Source: Caecitellus pseudoparvulus (taxonomy: Eukaryota; Bigyra: Bicosoecida). Taken from it: DNA of 64,000 nt. This document shows, piece by piece, positions 1-8,610 of this stretch. A program made the translations under genes and the position numbers. The DNA lies in NCBI GenBank assembly GCA_965644315.1, contig CBFFRQ010000065.1:62001-126000 (forward strand). Reading direction: 5' to 3'. The notes beneath the pieces were generated by a model. It made no database searches, had not been told where the DNA came from, and saw only the letters and a list, made by a program, of their open reading frames with translations. Position 1 is the stretch's first letter. Every line of letters starts with the position of its first letter.

Positions 1-1
1 C

Positions 2-508
2 CCCATTGTGGCATGCGTATGGAACGCCACTGTGGGCCGCGCCGCGCCCGGATGGACCATGGCAGGCTCCAGCGCCTCAGACCCCCCTGCTTCAGCAGGC
101 CAGCCAGCGCCACGCCGCATGGTGAATGGGGTGGCGGTGGCGTCCACGCCGGCCCCCGCCCCAGCGCCGGCCCCCGACCTGGAGCTCGGCGCCATCAGCC
201 CAGGCGGAGACAGTGCGGCATCTGCAGGGCACCACGCGGAGCAGCCTTCCACAGCGTCCTGGCCCTCGGCTCTGCTGCGTGGGGATTTGGCCACACGCGC
301 CCAAGGGTACGCCCCAGTCTCGGCGGTGGAGGACGGGGAGGATGCGGCCAGCCAAGGCGAGCCTCCAGCGCCACAGCCTGCACCCGACTCCACGGGCAAC
401 TTCCCTCAAGGCCAGGGGAGGTCGTTGGGGGGAGACACGGTGCAGCCGTCGCGCGGCCGTGGCCAGGGCCGTCTCGCGCACAGCCGCCTCCTGGCTCAGT
501 CTCAGTGA
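2..508 (+). CDS. 3' end of a low-complexity protein (partial)
   Basis: An open frame enters from the left edge and runs about 168 codons to a TGA at 506-508. The product is rich in Ala, Pro, Gly and Ser, with a short Ala-Pro repeat around residues 50-58 and no recognisable domain or membrane segment. Its start is outside the window or in an unseen exon. It ends 188 nt before the TRAP1 start codon, leaving room for that gene's promoter. GC-rich sequence easily gives long open frames by chance, so this could be a spurious ORF. I infer it is the tail of a gene only because it is open at the edge and ends sensibly. Confidence 0.25.
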   Translation, partial: PIVACVWNATVGRAAPGWTMAGSSASDPPASAGQPAPRRMVNGVAVASTPAPAPAPAPDLELGAISPGGDSAASAGHHAEQPSTASWPSALLRGDLATRAQGYAPVSAVEDGEDAASQGEPPAPQPAPDSTGNFPQGQGRSLGGDTVQPSRGRGQGRLAHSRLLAQSQ

Positions 509-639
509 AGCTGCAGATGTGACGACAGCGCAAAACTTCAATCCATTCTTACATGTGAACCACCACGTAGTTATTGGAGCCTGCCTCCGCGTCCAGCCTG
601 CACAGGTTTGCGCGTGTTCCAGCCGCCTGGCTGACAGGT

Positions 640-649
640 CAATTTCCGC
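640..649 (+). promoter_or_regulatory. CAATTTCCGC element upstream of TRAP1
   Basis: The 10-mer CAATTTCCGC ends 47 nt before the TRAP1 ATG (697). The same or a nearly identical word lies upstream of several other genes here. It is AT-rich in its first half, which stands out in this GC-rich DNA. A core promoter or 5'UTR element is the likely role; no transcript data support it. Confidence 0.45.
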
Positions 650-696
650 CGGCCACCCACCGCGCGTGACTCTGCCACACACGCCGTCCGCACACT

Positions 697-3442
697 ATGT
701 TGGCTCGTGGAGTGACGAAGAAATTTATTTCCGCACGGGGCTCGCCGCACCTGTTGCGCGCCCTGGGCGTGTCCCTGCCCCAGGCCACCCTGCCTTCCAT
801 GCCCCAGTTGGCCAGGCTCTGCAGCTCCCAATCTGCCGCCGCTGCCGAGGCGGATGAGGCAGCAGGGGCAGCCAAGTCTGCAACAGCCGCTGCAGCAGCA
901 GAACCAAGCGCCGTGGAAGGTGCTGAGGGTGAGTTGCGCAGCGCTGTACGTGCCCTGTGCAAAGACTGGCTTGCTCACGTATTCCGCCACCTGTCACACC
1001 TTTCCAGGCGAGGTGCACGTGTTCCAGACCGAGACAAAGCAGCTGCTGGACATCGTGGCAAACGCGCTGTACACTGACCGCCACGTGTTCGTGCGCGAAC
1101 TCATCTCCAACGCTTCCGATGCCTGCGAGAAGGTTCGCCACATGCAAGTGAGCGGGCAGGATCTCGTGGAGCCTGAAGCGGCCCTGGGCATCCAGCTCTT
1201 CACCGACGAGGAGGCCGGCACCCTGACCATTGTGGACAACGGCATCGGCATGAACCGAGAAGAGGTGAAGACCAACCTCGGCACCATCGCCCACTCTGGC
1301 TCCAAGCAGTTCGTCAAGGCGCTGCAGGAGGGCGCTGCGGAGGCGGCCCAGAACGTCATCGGCCAGTTTGGCGTGGGCTTTTACTCTGCCTTCATGGTGG
1401 CGGACGACATCGAAGTGTACTCCAAGTCAGCTTCCCCTGACTCCCCGGAGGAGACCCTCTGGCGCAGCACGGGCGACGGGTCGTTCAGCATCGCCCCAGC
1501 TTCTGGCGCCGGGCGCGGCACGCGGATCGTGCTCAAGCTCAAGGACACCTGCAAGGACTTCTCCAACGCCGCGACGGTGGAGGACATCATCAAGCGCTAC
1601 TCCAACTTCGTGAACTTCCCCATCTTCCTCAACGGCAAGCAGGTCAACACCGTGTCGGCGCTGTGGGCCGTGCCCAAGTCTCAAGTCACCGAGGAGCAGT
1701 ACGAGGCCTTCTACCGCTACAAGGCCAAGGCGTACGACAAGCCCCTGATGACCATGCACTTTGCCTCTGACGCGCCCATCGAACTCAAGGCCCTGCTCTT
1801 CATCGGGCAGATGAACCCTGTACGTGCGCGTTGCCCCCATGCTGTGTGACCCCCCCTCCACCTCGCGCAACCTTATGGTTCCCTGGCACACCTACGTGGC
1901 ATTGCCTTGGAAAGAGCCGGTTGCGAACATCACCTGGGGCGGCGCGTCACATCGCCGCCCCGAAGAGGTTTTTTCTGTGCTTGGCGAGCTCCTCACTCCC
2001 CCGCACTGATCGCCCTCATGTACATTCCCCCCCCCCCCCCCCCATTTCAGGAAGCCTTCGGCCTGGGCCGCAGCAAGCCTGGCGTGGACCTGTACTCTCG
2101 CAAGGTGCTCATCGAGGCGGAGTCCAAGATCATGCCCGAGTGGCTGCGCTTCATGCAGGGCGTCGTGGACAGCGAGGACATCCCGCTCAACGTCTCCCGC
2201 GAGTTCATGCAGGACTCGGCCCTCATGCGCCGCATCCGGTCGGTGCTGACCCGCCGCGTGTTGCGTTTCCTCGAGACCGAGCTGCGCAAGAACCGCGAGA
2301 CGTACGAGAAGTTCTTCGCTCAGCACGGCAACTACCTGAAGGAGGGCGCCTGTGCCGAGCAGGTGTACCAGAACGACATTGGCAAGCTGTTGCTGTTCGA
2401 GAGCAGCGAGCTGCCAGCGGGCAAGCTCACTACCCTGGACGAGTACGTGGCACGCACGCAGCCGGGGCAAAACCAGATCTACTTCCTGTGTGCGCCTCAC
2501 CGAGGGCTGGCGGAGAAGTCCCCGTACATGGAGGCGTTCAAGCCGGGCCCCTCCAACGGCCACACCACCACCGAGGTGCTGTACATGTACCAGCCCATCG
2601 ATGACTTTGTCATGAACAACCTCAAAGCCTACAATGGCCGCGAGCTCATGACCATCGAGTCCTCGGACATCAAGCTGGGCCATGTGGACGCCGACGCCGT
2701 GAAGGCTGCCCAGAAGGAGGCTGACGAGGCCAAGCAGGCAGCGGCAGCAGAGGAAGGCGAGGATGGCGACGATTCCGTGGTCCCTGGTGTCCCCGACCGC
2801 CTGTCTGACTTCCAGATCAACCAGCTGGCAGACTGGCTCACCACGACGGCCCTGCCGCGGCGACTGAAGGCAGTCAAGGCCTCCACCCGCCTGGTGTCCA
2901 CGCCTGCCGTCATCACTGACCACGAGTCAGCGGCAGTGCGGCGCATGATGCGCATGCTGGATATGCAGCAGCGAGACAGCGAGTCCCCCCGCGCAGAGGA
3001 CTCTATGTTGCCCAAACAGACCCTGGAGATCAACCCCGCCCACCCCGTCATCACACGCCTGTTTGTGCTGCTGCGAACACAGCCTCGCATGGCCACCCTG
3101 GTGGCGGAGCAGCTCTTCGACAACACCCTCATCGCGGCAGGGCTCCTGGATGACTCCCGCACCATGCTACCTCGGCTGACGCAGATGATGGAGGCGCTGC
3201 AGGGCTCCATCATCCAGCGGCAGGCTGGGGGTGCGAAGGGTACCCTGGACGTGGACCCCGACCCAGAAGGCAAGGGTTTGCGCCACGAGCCGGAATCCGA
3301 GACAGAGCGCAAGGCTGCGAACGAGGCTGCTCAGGAAGCAGCCATGGAGGCGGCCATGCGCGCAAAAATTGCCGGAGACATGCGCGAGGGTGGGGACCAG
3401 GAGGGCAGCGTGGAGGTGCCCGTGCCAGAGCCAGAGCGATGA
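697..3442 (+). CDS. TRAP1: Mitochondrial HSP90 chaperone (TRAP1 type)
   Basis: ATP-driven chaperone of the mitochondrial matrix. Three exons, 697-928, 1008-1819 and 2051-3442, join in phase to 811 residues. The N-terminus (MLARGVTKKFISARG) is basic and hydroxylated like a matrix presequence. The GHKL ATPase motifs are visible: NASDACEK near residue 111, DNGIGM near 153, GTIAHSGSKQF, and GQFGVGFYSAFMVAD. The middle-domain motif NVSREFMQDSALMRR contains the Arg that contacts the ATP gamma-phosphate in this family. There is no MEEVD tail, as expected for a mitochondrial rather than a cytosolic HSP90. After the usual dimerisation domain the protein continues for about 70 charged, Ala/Glu-rich residues ending PEPER, which ordinary TRAP1 lacks. 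Intron 2 has a 17-C pyrimidine tract. The CAATTTCCGC element sits just upstream. Confidence 0.95.
2027..2043 (+). repeat. 17-nt cytosine run in a TRAP1 intron acceptor
   Basis: An uninterrupted C run directly precedes ATTTCAG, the 3' splice site of TRAP1 intron 2, so it occupies the polypyrimidine-tract position. Shorter C runs precede acceptors of other genes in the window. Confidence 0.9.
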
Positions 3443-4013
3443 ATAATGCAAAACTGATGTATGCCATTCATCCGCCACACTCTTGAGTCACTCCCCACGG
3501 CAGTCCTCGTGTCGCACTTGTGGCATAGCCGAAGTTCTGGTGTCCCAAGGGCAAGCTTTCGCTGGACTGCGGTTTTTGCAGTTGCTGCCTCGGTCTGTGC
3601 TGAAGCCGCCTTCCTGGTGAGTTCTCGTGCCACTCGCACCCACGGACATGAAATGTGCCTAGATTGCATTGCACGGTGTCTGTGTCTTGCCGCGAGAACC
3701 TGCGGCGTGTGTGCTTGTTGGGTGCAAGCGCCATGGCAAGTGCCAGTCGCGGCGACGGCGCAAGCACCTCGCGAGCCGTGGCGCTTGCCTGCCCCAGCGC
3801 GCAGCAGTGGCAGCTGCATCTGTCTCCTGTGTATTTCATGGCGTCCAGTGCTTTCACTGCGACCGTGCCTTGGCGTGTCGTTTGCGAGCTCTGGGTTGGC
3901 CTGTGCGAGCCAGAAACCGCAGCAACAGCGGCTAGCAACCCATTTTTCGCTGGGGGGGGCGATAAGGAACACTGCTCACGCCCATCTCCTCTCGCCACGC
4001 AGACACGTGAAGA
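3443..4013. other. Intergenic region, TRAP1 to IQ-protein gene
   Basis: About 570 nt holding the TRAP1 3' flank and the presumed promoter/5'UTR of the next gene. The stretch before the ATG at 4014 contains CTCGCCACGCAG, which could be the acceptor of a 5'UTR intron. Open frames here overlap one another and match nothing I know. I see no tRNA or other RNA gene. Confidence 0.5.
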
Positions 4014-7000
4014 ATGCCTCGCGTTCAGCCTGGCAAAGACCAGGCCCGGCGAGCAGCGTCTCCCACATCAGCCCCCAAGCTCGCTGTGCACACGTCTCCG
4101 AAGGCGGCAGCAACCCCCAAGCACTCTTCAACTGGAAGCACCCCGAAAGCTGCCGCAGGTGGACTGGGCGTGACAGGGGAAACAGCCAAGCTCACTCCTC
4201 GCGAGGCTCCTGAGGTGAAAGAGCGTGTGTTGCCCCCTGCAACCGCCACCGGGCAGCCGGCGCAACGCCCTGCCTCTGCTGACTCAGCTGGCAGTGGCGC
4301 GTCGTCTGACAGATCGGACGACGCACCACGTGCGAAGATGGGGGCCAAGGCACATGCCGAAGCTGGAGTTAGGGCAGGCCCGGCGTCCCCCATGGCCGGG
4401 ACACCCAAGTCCAAGGCTGGCTCGCGTCGCGGCGCGGTGTCACCCTCTGCTTCCTACACGTCACAGTCTTCAGCAGGGGCGGGGGCAGCCACGTCTCCCA
4501 CCCATCAGTCGCCCGCATCCCCACAAGCAAGCAAGGGCACCCGCTCCTCTGGAGAAAGCAAGGAGGCGGTGCCTGGTGGCGACCCGCGCCCCGCCTTCAA
4601 GCACTTTGACTGGGTCATCGTCACAGGTGGCCCAGCGGGGGACAAGCCCCAAAAAGGCCGGGTGTCAGGTGTGGATCGCCAGGACACCACTCACGGCAGC
4701 GAAACTGAAGTGCACTTTACCTATGACGTCAGCATGGGCAAGGGCAAGGTGTTCCGGGCGGTGCCGGAACACTACCTCTCGGCTCCGCCTGGCGCCCCCC
4801 CGGCATCCCCAGCCTCATCCGCTTCAAGCGGCAAGCGGGCCGAGACTCCCGAACAAAGCCCGGGTACTCCAACCGCTGCCAGGGCCCCATCTGGCAGTTC
4901 CCCCATCGGCGCGGGGTCAGAGACTGAGCCAGGCAAGGCTGCCACAAGGGACAAGGCAGAGGCGCAGGGTGCCATGGGCATGCAGCGGCTGTGGCGCGGA
5001 CATGCCGCCCGGCAGCACTACGACGAGCTGCTGGCGGAAGCGGATGCCAGGGCAGCTGAAGAGGAGATGAAGGAGGTGGATGAAGAGGAGGGCAGCTCTT
5101 CCAGGCTGGGGGGGTCTGGGAAAGAAGCCGAGGATGGCGATGACGATGAGGAGTACGCCGGTGACTTCGACGAGGAGCACGGCAGCAGCCATGGCAGCCC
5201 TGCGCATGCTGGGCACCAAAGCGAGGAGGAAGAGGAGGAGGAGGAGGAGGAAGAGGAAGAGGAAGAGGAGGAGGAGGAGCTGTTGCCGGTTGCAGCGACA
5301 TCCAAGCCATACGGCATGCCCATCCTTGTCACGCGGTACCGCCACGCGAACCGCTCCAGCATCATGCTTCGGGACTGTGGCAGCCAGACAGCAGAGGACA
5401 GCGACGAGGAGGAGTCAGGGGACATGCGAGTGTTGCGTGTCCGGCCATACAGAGCGGTGCAAGAGCACATCAGCAGGAGAGAGTGGCAGGGCGGCCGGGC
5501 GCGGGGGCAGGCTGCTCCTGGCACCCAGGGTCCAGCCGACACGTCACCAGGAGGAGGGGGCCCCGAGAGGCGCACCGGGCATGCCAAGCCCTCTGCAAAG
5601 CACCACTCAACTCCACCGAAGCTGCAGGCACTGGTCACACGCCAGCCTGCCAGCATGGGACGCGAGTGTAAGGAGTCACTGCCCGGCCACGGCTCCGTGC
5701 AAGTGGGCGACGAGCACGCCGGCGAGGAAGGCGGGGCTGGGGACGGCATGGCATCGGAAGCAGCATCCGGCACTGGCCCAAATCCTCGTGGCGCGCGGCT
5801 GGCGGACGTCTTGCTGCGCTACAAGAAGGGCCTGGAGGCAGTGTTCCTGCACTACGCTCGCAGTGGCGTGGGCAAGGCGGGTGAGCGAGGCATCGGTCGC
5901 CGCACCTTCGACAAGCTGGCAGCCTCCGGCAGCACTCTGAAGCTGTCTGGCTGGCTGCGGTTCGTGCGAGAGTTTGGGCTCATGCCAGCACTCATGAGCA
6001 AGGACGAGGCCACGCAGCTGTGGCAGGACACGGTCGTGCTGAGCCAGTCTGGAGGCATTCATGCCCACCAGTTTGGGCACGCCTTCGCAGCCATTGCCGT
6101 GAAGCTCCTGTCCCTGCCGCCTGACTTGGTGCAGGCCTTCGCTGAAGGTGAGCCTGTGGCGCGCAGCCGATCGGGCCGCACGGAGGTGCCGTTCTTTCCC
6201 ATCGCCGTGTTGCGGGGTGAGGCGGAAGGGGGCGCACCTTCCGCGGAGCAGGCTGAGGCCATGGAGGCTGTGGCGGTGGCCCGGCGTGGCATCGCTGCCC
6301 TCAGCAGCAACGGCGACAAGGCTGCCTTCGTCTTCCGCTTCTTCGAGTTGCACAAGGTGCGGGAAGTGCACCGGCGCAACCGCGACATGGCCTTGTCTGG
6401 CTCCACCCTCGAGCGGGACTCGTACTTGAGCCCTCAGCAAAAGCTGGCCTCCAGGTCAGCCCGCCCGACGGAGAGCCCTGGCAAGGGCGCAGGCACGCTG
6501 TCACCCCTGGGCAAGACGGGGGACTGGTCGTACTACGCTCGTGGTCGCCAGCTGGCCCGCCTGCTCTCCGATGTGGACGTGCGCGTGGAGCGCTCTGAGC
6601 GCCGGGCGGCCAGCGGCGCCCACACTCCCAAGATGGTGCGAGGGGCGGATCTGGCAGCCATGGTGAACGCCGAGATCAAGGGCTCCACCGGGGACGAGCT
6701 GCTCATCGAGTTGCACCACAAGCGCCGGGAGCAGGCGCGCCTCACCAACCTGGACCGCCGGGAGCACAAGCGCAGGCACCAGAAGCCGCTGGATGGCGTG
6801 CGCGTGCGCATGGCGGGCCCCTCTGCAACCCTCAGCACGGACACCAGTGGCAGCCGCTCCTTGCCGGCGCTGGACCCGCTCAAGACGCCGGGCAAGGGCA
6901 GCTCTCAGCCTGTCCAGGAGGCCTCCATGACGTCAAGCAGCGACCAGTCCTTGAAGCCCAAGGGACAGCTCGCGCCGCTGGCCGACACGCCTGACTCGGC

Positions 7001-7505
7001 GCAAGCTGTGCCGACGCCGCAGCAGGTTCCGTACGGCTCTACAACTGAGAAGGCGCCAGCCAGGGACATGTCTGCCTTTTCGGCGTCGCCAGGGGGTGTT
7101 CAGGCGTATTACGGCGGCCAGTATGGGAGTGCACCCCAGCAAACCTCCCAAGGCTACGGCCAGTACGGTGCCAGCCCCGGCTATGGGAGTCAAGGCAATC
7201 CCTATGCTTATCCGATGAGCGCAGGCAGTGGCGCCTACGGCTCCCAGGCAGCATATGCTCAAGGCGGCGGCGGTGGTGTGGGGTACTCCCCCTCGGGGGA
7301 GCGGGTTGCCGCTGCGACCCACGCCCGAGCAGAAGCTGTGGCGCAGCAGCAGGCTCAAGCCCAGGCACAACAGATGGCGTACCTGCAGCAAGCACAGATG
7401 GCTGCCCAACAAGGGGGTGCCTATGGCGCAGGGGGCGTGTACGGCTACGGCTCGTATGGAGCGGGTGCGTACGGTGCGGGGGCATACCAAGGTGCTGGGC
7501 GGTGA
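4014..7505 (+). CDS. 1163-aa IQ-motif protein with poly-Glu tract and QGY-rich tail
   Basis: Single-exon protein of unknown function. In order: a Ser/Ala/Pro-rich N-terminus (1-195); an SH3-like segment beginning KHFDWVIVTGG (about 196-262); one IQ-like calmodulin-binding motif, MQRLWRGHAARQHYDE (about 322-337); an acidic linker with 19 consecutive Glu (about 404-422); a helical region, about 593-705, resembling EF-hand-like segments seen in protist cytoskeletal proteins (LADVLLRYKKGLEAVFLHYA onward); a basic region; and a Gln/Gly/Tyr/Ala-rich low-complexity tail (about 1020-1163). The tail resembles prion-like or phase-separating domains. The ATG at 4014 is the first in frame. Calmodulin binding and a flagellar or cytoskeletal role are plausible inferences, not demonstrated. 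The frame is uninterrupted for 3.5 kb, so the gene itself is secure. Confidence 0.85.
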   Translation: MPRVQPGKDQARRAASPTSAPKLAVHTSPKAAATPKHSSTGSTPKAAAGGLGVTGETAKLTPREAPEVKERVLPPATATGQPAQRPASADSAGSGASSDRSDDAPRAKMGAKAHAEAGVRAGPASPMAGTPKSKAGSRRGAVSPSASYTSQSSAGAGAATSPTHQSPASPQASKGTRSSGESKEAVPGGDPRPAFKHFDWVIVTGGPAGDKPQKGRVSGVDRQDTTHGSETEVHFTYDVSMGKGKVFRAVPEHYLSAPPGAPPASPASSASSGKRAETPEQSPGTPTAARAPSGSSPIGAGSETEPGKAATRDKAEAQGAMGMQRLWRGHAARQHYDELLAEADARAAEEEMKEVDEEEGSSSRLGGSGKEAEDGDDDEEYAGDFDEEHGSSHGSPAHAGHQSEEEEEEEEEEEEEEEEEEELLPVAATSKPYGMPILVTRYRHANRSSIMLRDCGSQTAEDSDEEESGDMRVLRVRPYRAVQEHISRREWQGGRARGQAAPGTQGPADTSPGGGGPERRTGHAKPSAKHHSTPPKLQALVTRQPASMGRECKESLPGHGSVQVGDEHAGEEGGAGDGMASEAASGTGPNPRGARLADVLLRYKKGLEAVFLHYARSGVGKAGERGIGRRTFDKLAASGSTLKLSGWLRFVREFGLMPALMSKDEATQLWQDTVVLSQSGGIHAHQFGHAFAAIAVKLLSLPPDLVQAFAEGEPVARSRSGRTEVPFFPIAVLRGEAEGGAPSAEQAEAMEAVAVARRGIAALSSNGDKAAFVFRFFELHKVREVHRRNRDMALSGSTLERDSYLSPQQKLASRSARPTESPGKGAGTLSPLGKTGDWSYYARGRQLARLLSDVDVRVERSERRAASGAHTPKMVRGADLAAMVNAEIKGSTGDELLIELHHKRREQARLTNLDRREHKRRHQKPLDGVRVRMAGPSATLSTDTSGSRSLPALDPLKTPGKGSSQPVQEASMTSSSDQSLKPKGQLAPLADTPDSAQAVPTPQQVPYGSTTEKAPARDMSAFSASPGGVQAYYGGQYGSAPQQTSQGYGQYGASPGYGSQGNPYAYPMSAGSGAYGSQAAYAQGGGGGVGYSPSGERVAAATHARAEAVAQQQAQAQAQQMAYLQQAQMAAQQGGAYGAGGVYGYGSYGAGAYGAGAYQGAGR
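5223..5279 (+). repeat. GAG/GAA codon tract (19 Glu)
   Basis: Nineteen consecutive GAG or GAA codons inside the IQ-protein gene. It is a purine-only tract and is probably length-variable by slippage. Confidence 0.9.
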
Positions 7506-8066
7506 TCGGGGCAAGGCGCACGATGCGGCAAATTCACAGCTCACTGACCGACTCTGGCTCATGCTTTGCTTTGCCCAGGCAGGCCTACTTATCGTCTTTC
7601 CTGGGTGTGCGTGCCTGGCGTTGGCAGAACTTTCCACACAACCCGCGGCAGGCGTGGTTCGAAGCCAGTGCTGTGGGAGGCATGGCTGCGGCGGCAGCCG
7701 CCTGTCGGCTCAACAAGGCTCTCAAGGATGAGACTTTACAATTGTATCGAGCATGCTGGAGAACTGCTCGGGCCTGCCCAACGCTTGGTGGCAGACTGCA
7801 GATGGAGACGTACGCCAGGTGCGCATGCTGCTGCCACATTCAGCGCGCCTGCCGCAGCTTGTGCTGCGAAAGGCAGAATCCACGACGCTGTGCGCGTGGT
7901 TCCTTGTATACAGACTCCGTTTCCGGACCGCGCCACCTGTGGAAAGCCTTGCGCAAGGCAAGGCGGCTCTGAAGTGTGTTGAGTGCGGAGACTCAATTTC
8001 CGCTCACACGCAGCACCTGGCATCTCCGCTTGCTGACGCAGACAAGGCTGGCAAGAAGTCGAGCAA
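7506..8066. other. Intergenic region, IQ protein to zinc-ribbon gene
   Basis: About 560 nt. It includes a copy of CAATTTCCGC at 7994-8003. A plus-strand open frame crosses it (7753-8070) and contains a lone CVEC group, but it has no family match and no complete zinc-binding set. I treat it as non-coding. Confidence 0.4.
7994..8003 (+). promoter_or_regulatory. CAATTTCCGC element upstream of the zinc-ribbon gene
   Basis: Exact copy of the 10-mer seen upstream of TRAP1. It ends 63 nt before the ATG at 8067 and supports that ATG as the start of a short gene. Confidence 0.4.
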
Positions 8067-8291
8067 ATGAAGGAATTCATGTACGTTAGCGGTGCTTTGC
8101 GCCGGGAAGGGACCTCATCGGATTCTGCATCGGGGCAGACGCCAGGGCAGGCACAGCAGGCCAGCAACACTTCTGCCAGCGCTCCGGTCGTGCCTGGCGA
8201 GGAGCAGACAGCCTCTTGTGCCAAATGTGACACGCGCCTGGTTCAAGGATCCAAGTTCTGTCACTCATGTGGTGCGCCTCAGGGCACTTGA
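8067..8291 (+). CDS. Small zinc-ribbon protein, 74 aa
   Basis: Begins MKEFMYVSGALRREG, continues through a Ser/Thr/Gln-rich stretch, and ends with one complete C4 zinc ribbon, CAKC-(10 residues)-CHSC (about residues 52-69), followed by GAPQGT. This ribbon type is common in small regulatory or ubiquitin-related proteins and does not fix a function. The upstream CAATTTCCGC element at the usual distance favours a real transcript. An upstream exon carrying the CVEC group at about 7975 cannot be excluded, which would make a two-ribbon protein. The size and single domain keep confidence moderate. Confidence 0.45.
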   Translation: MKEFMYVSGALRREGTSSDSASGQTPGQAQQASNTSASAPVVPGEEQTASCAKCDTRLVQGSKFCHSCGAPQGT

Positions 8292-8610
8292 CGTGCTGTT
8301 GAGTCCAGGCCTCCTCTGAAAGTGTGTAGCACAGCAGCCAGCGCCAAGCCCCAGGGCTGAGCCACGCTGCAGCATTTTCCTGTCTGCGAGCAGAGTGCTG
8401 CTTAAGGCGCCCAGAGACGCCGGAACAGGTTATTCAACGGCAATTCGTGGTGTTTCACTGCAGCCTTGGCTCCAGTGCTTTCTTCTTGGGGCGGGGAAGA
8501 CCAACCGGAGGGGCAGGAAACGCTCCCGACTTGGCACAGCACAAGGTCCGCAAGCCTGTGCTGCAACCAGTGCGAAGCGCGCCGGAGCCCAGAGGCACTT
8601 ACAAACAAAC

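Noticed and set aside
7641-7670. GGTTCGAAGCC, a match to a tRNA B-box
   Set aside because: The flanking bases do not form a T-stem, and no A-box or acceptor stem lies at tRNA distance upstream.
7753-8070. Plus-strand ORF ending at the zinc-ribbon start, containing CVEC
   Set aside because: Lacks a complete zinc-binding set and contains the promoter-like element. It was kept only as a possible upstream exon.
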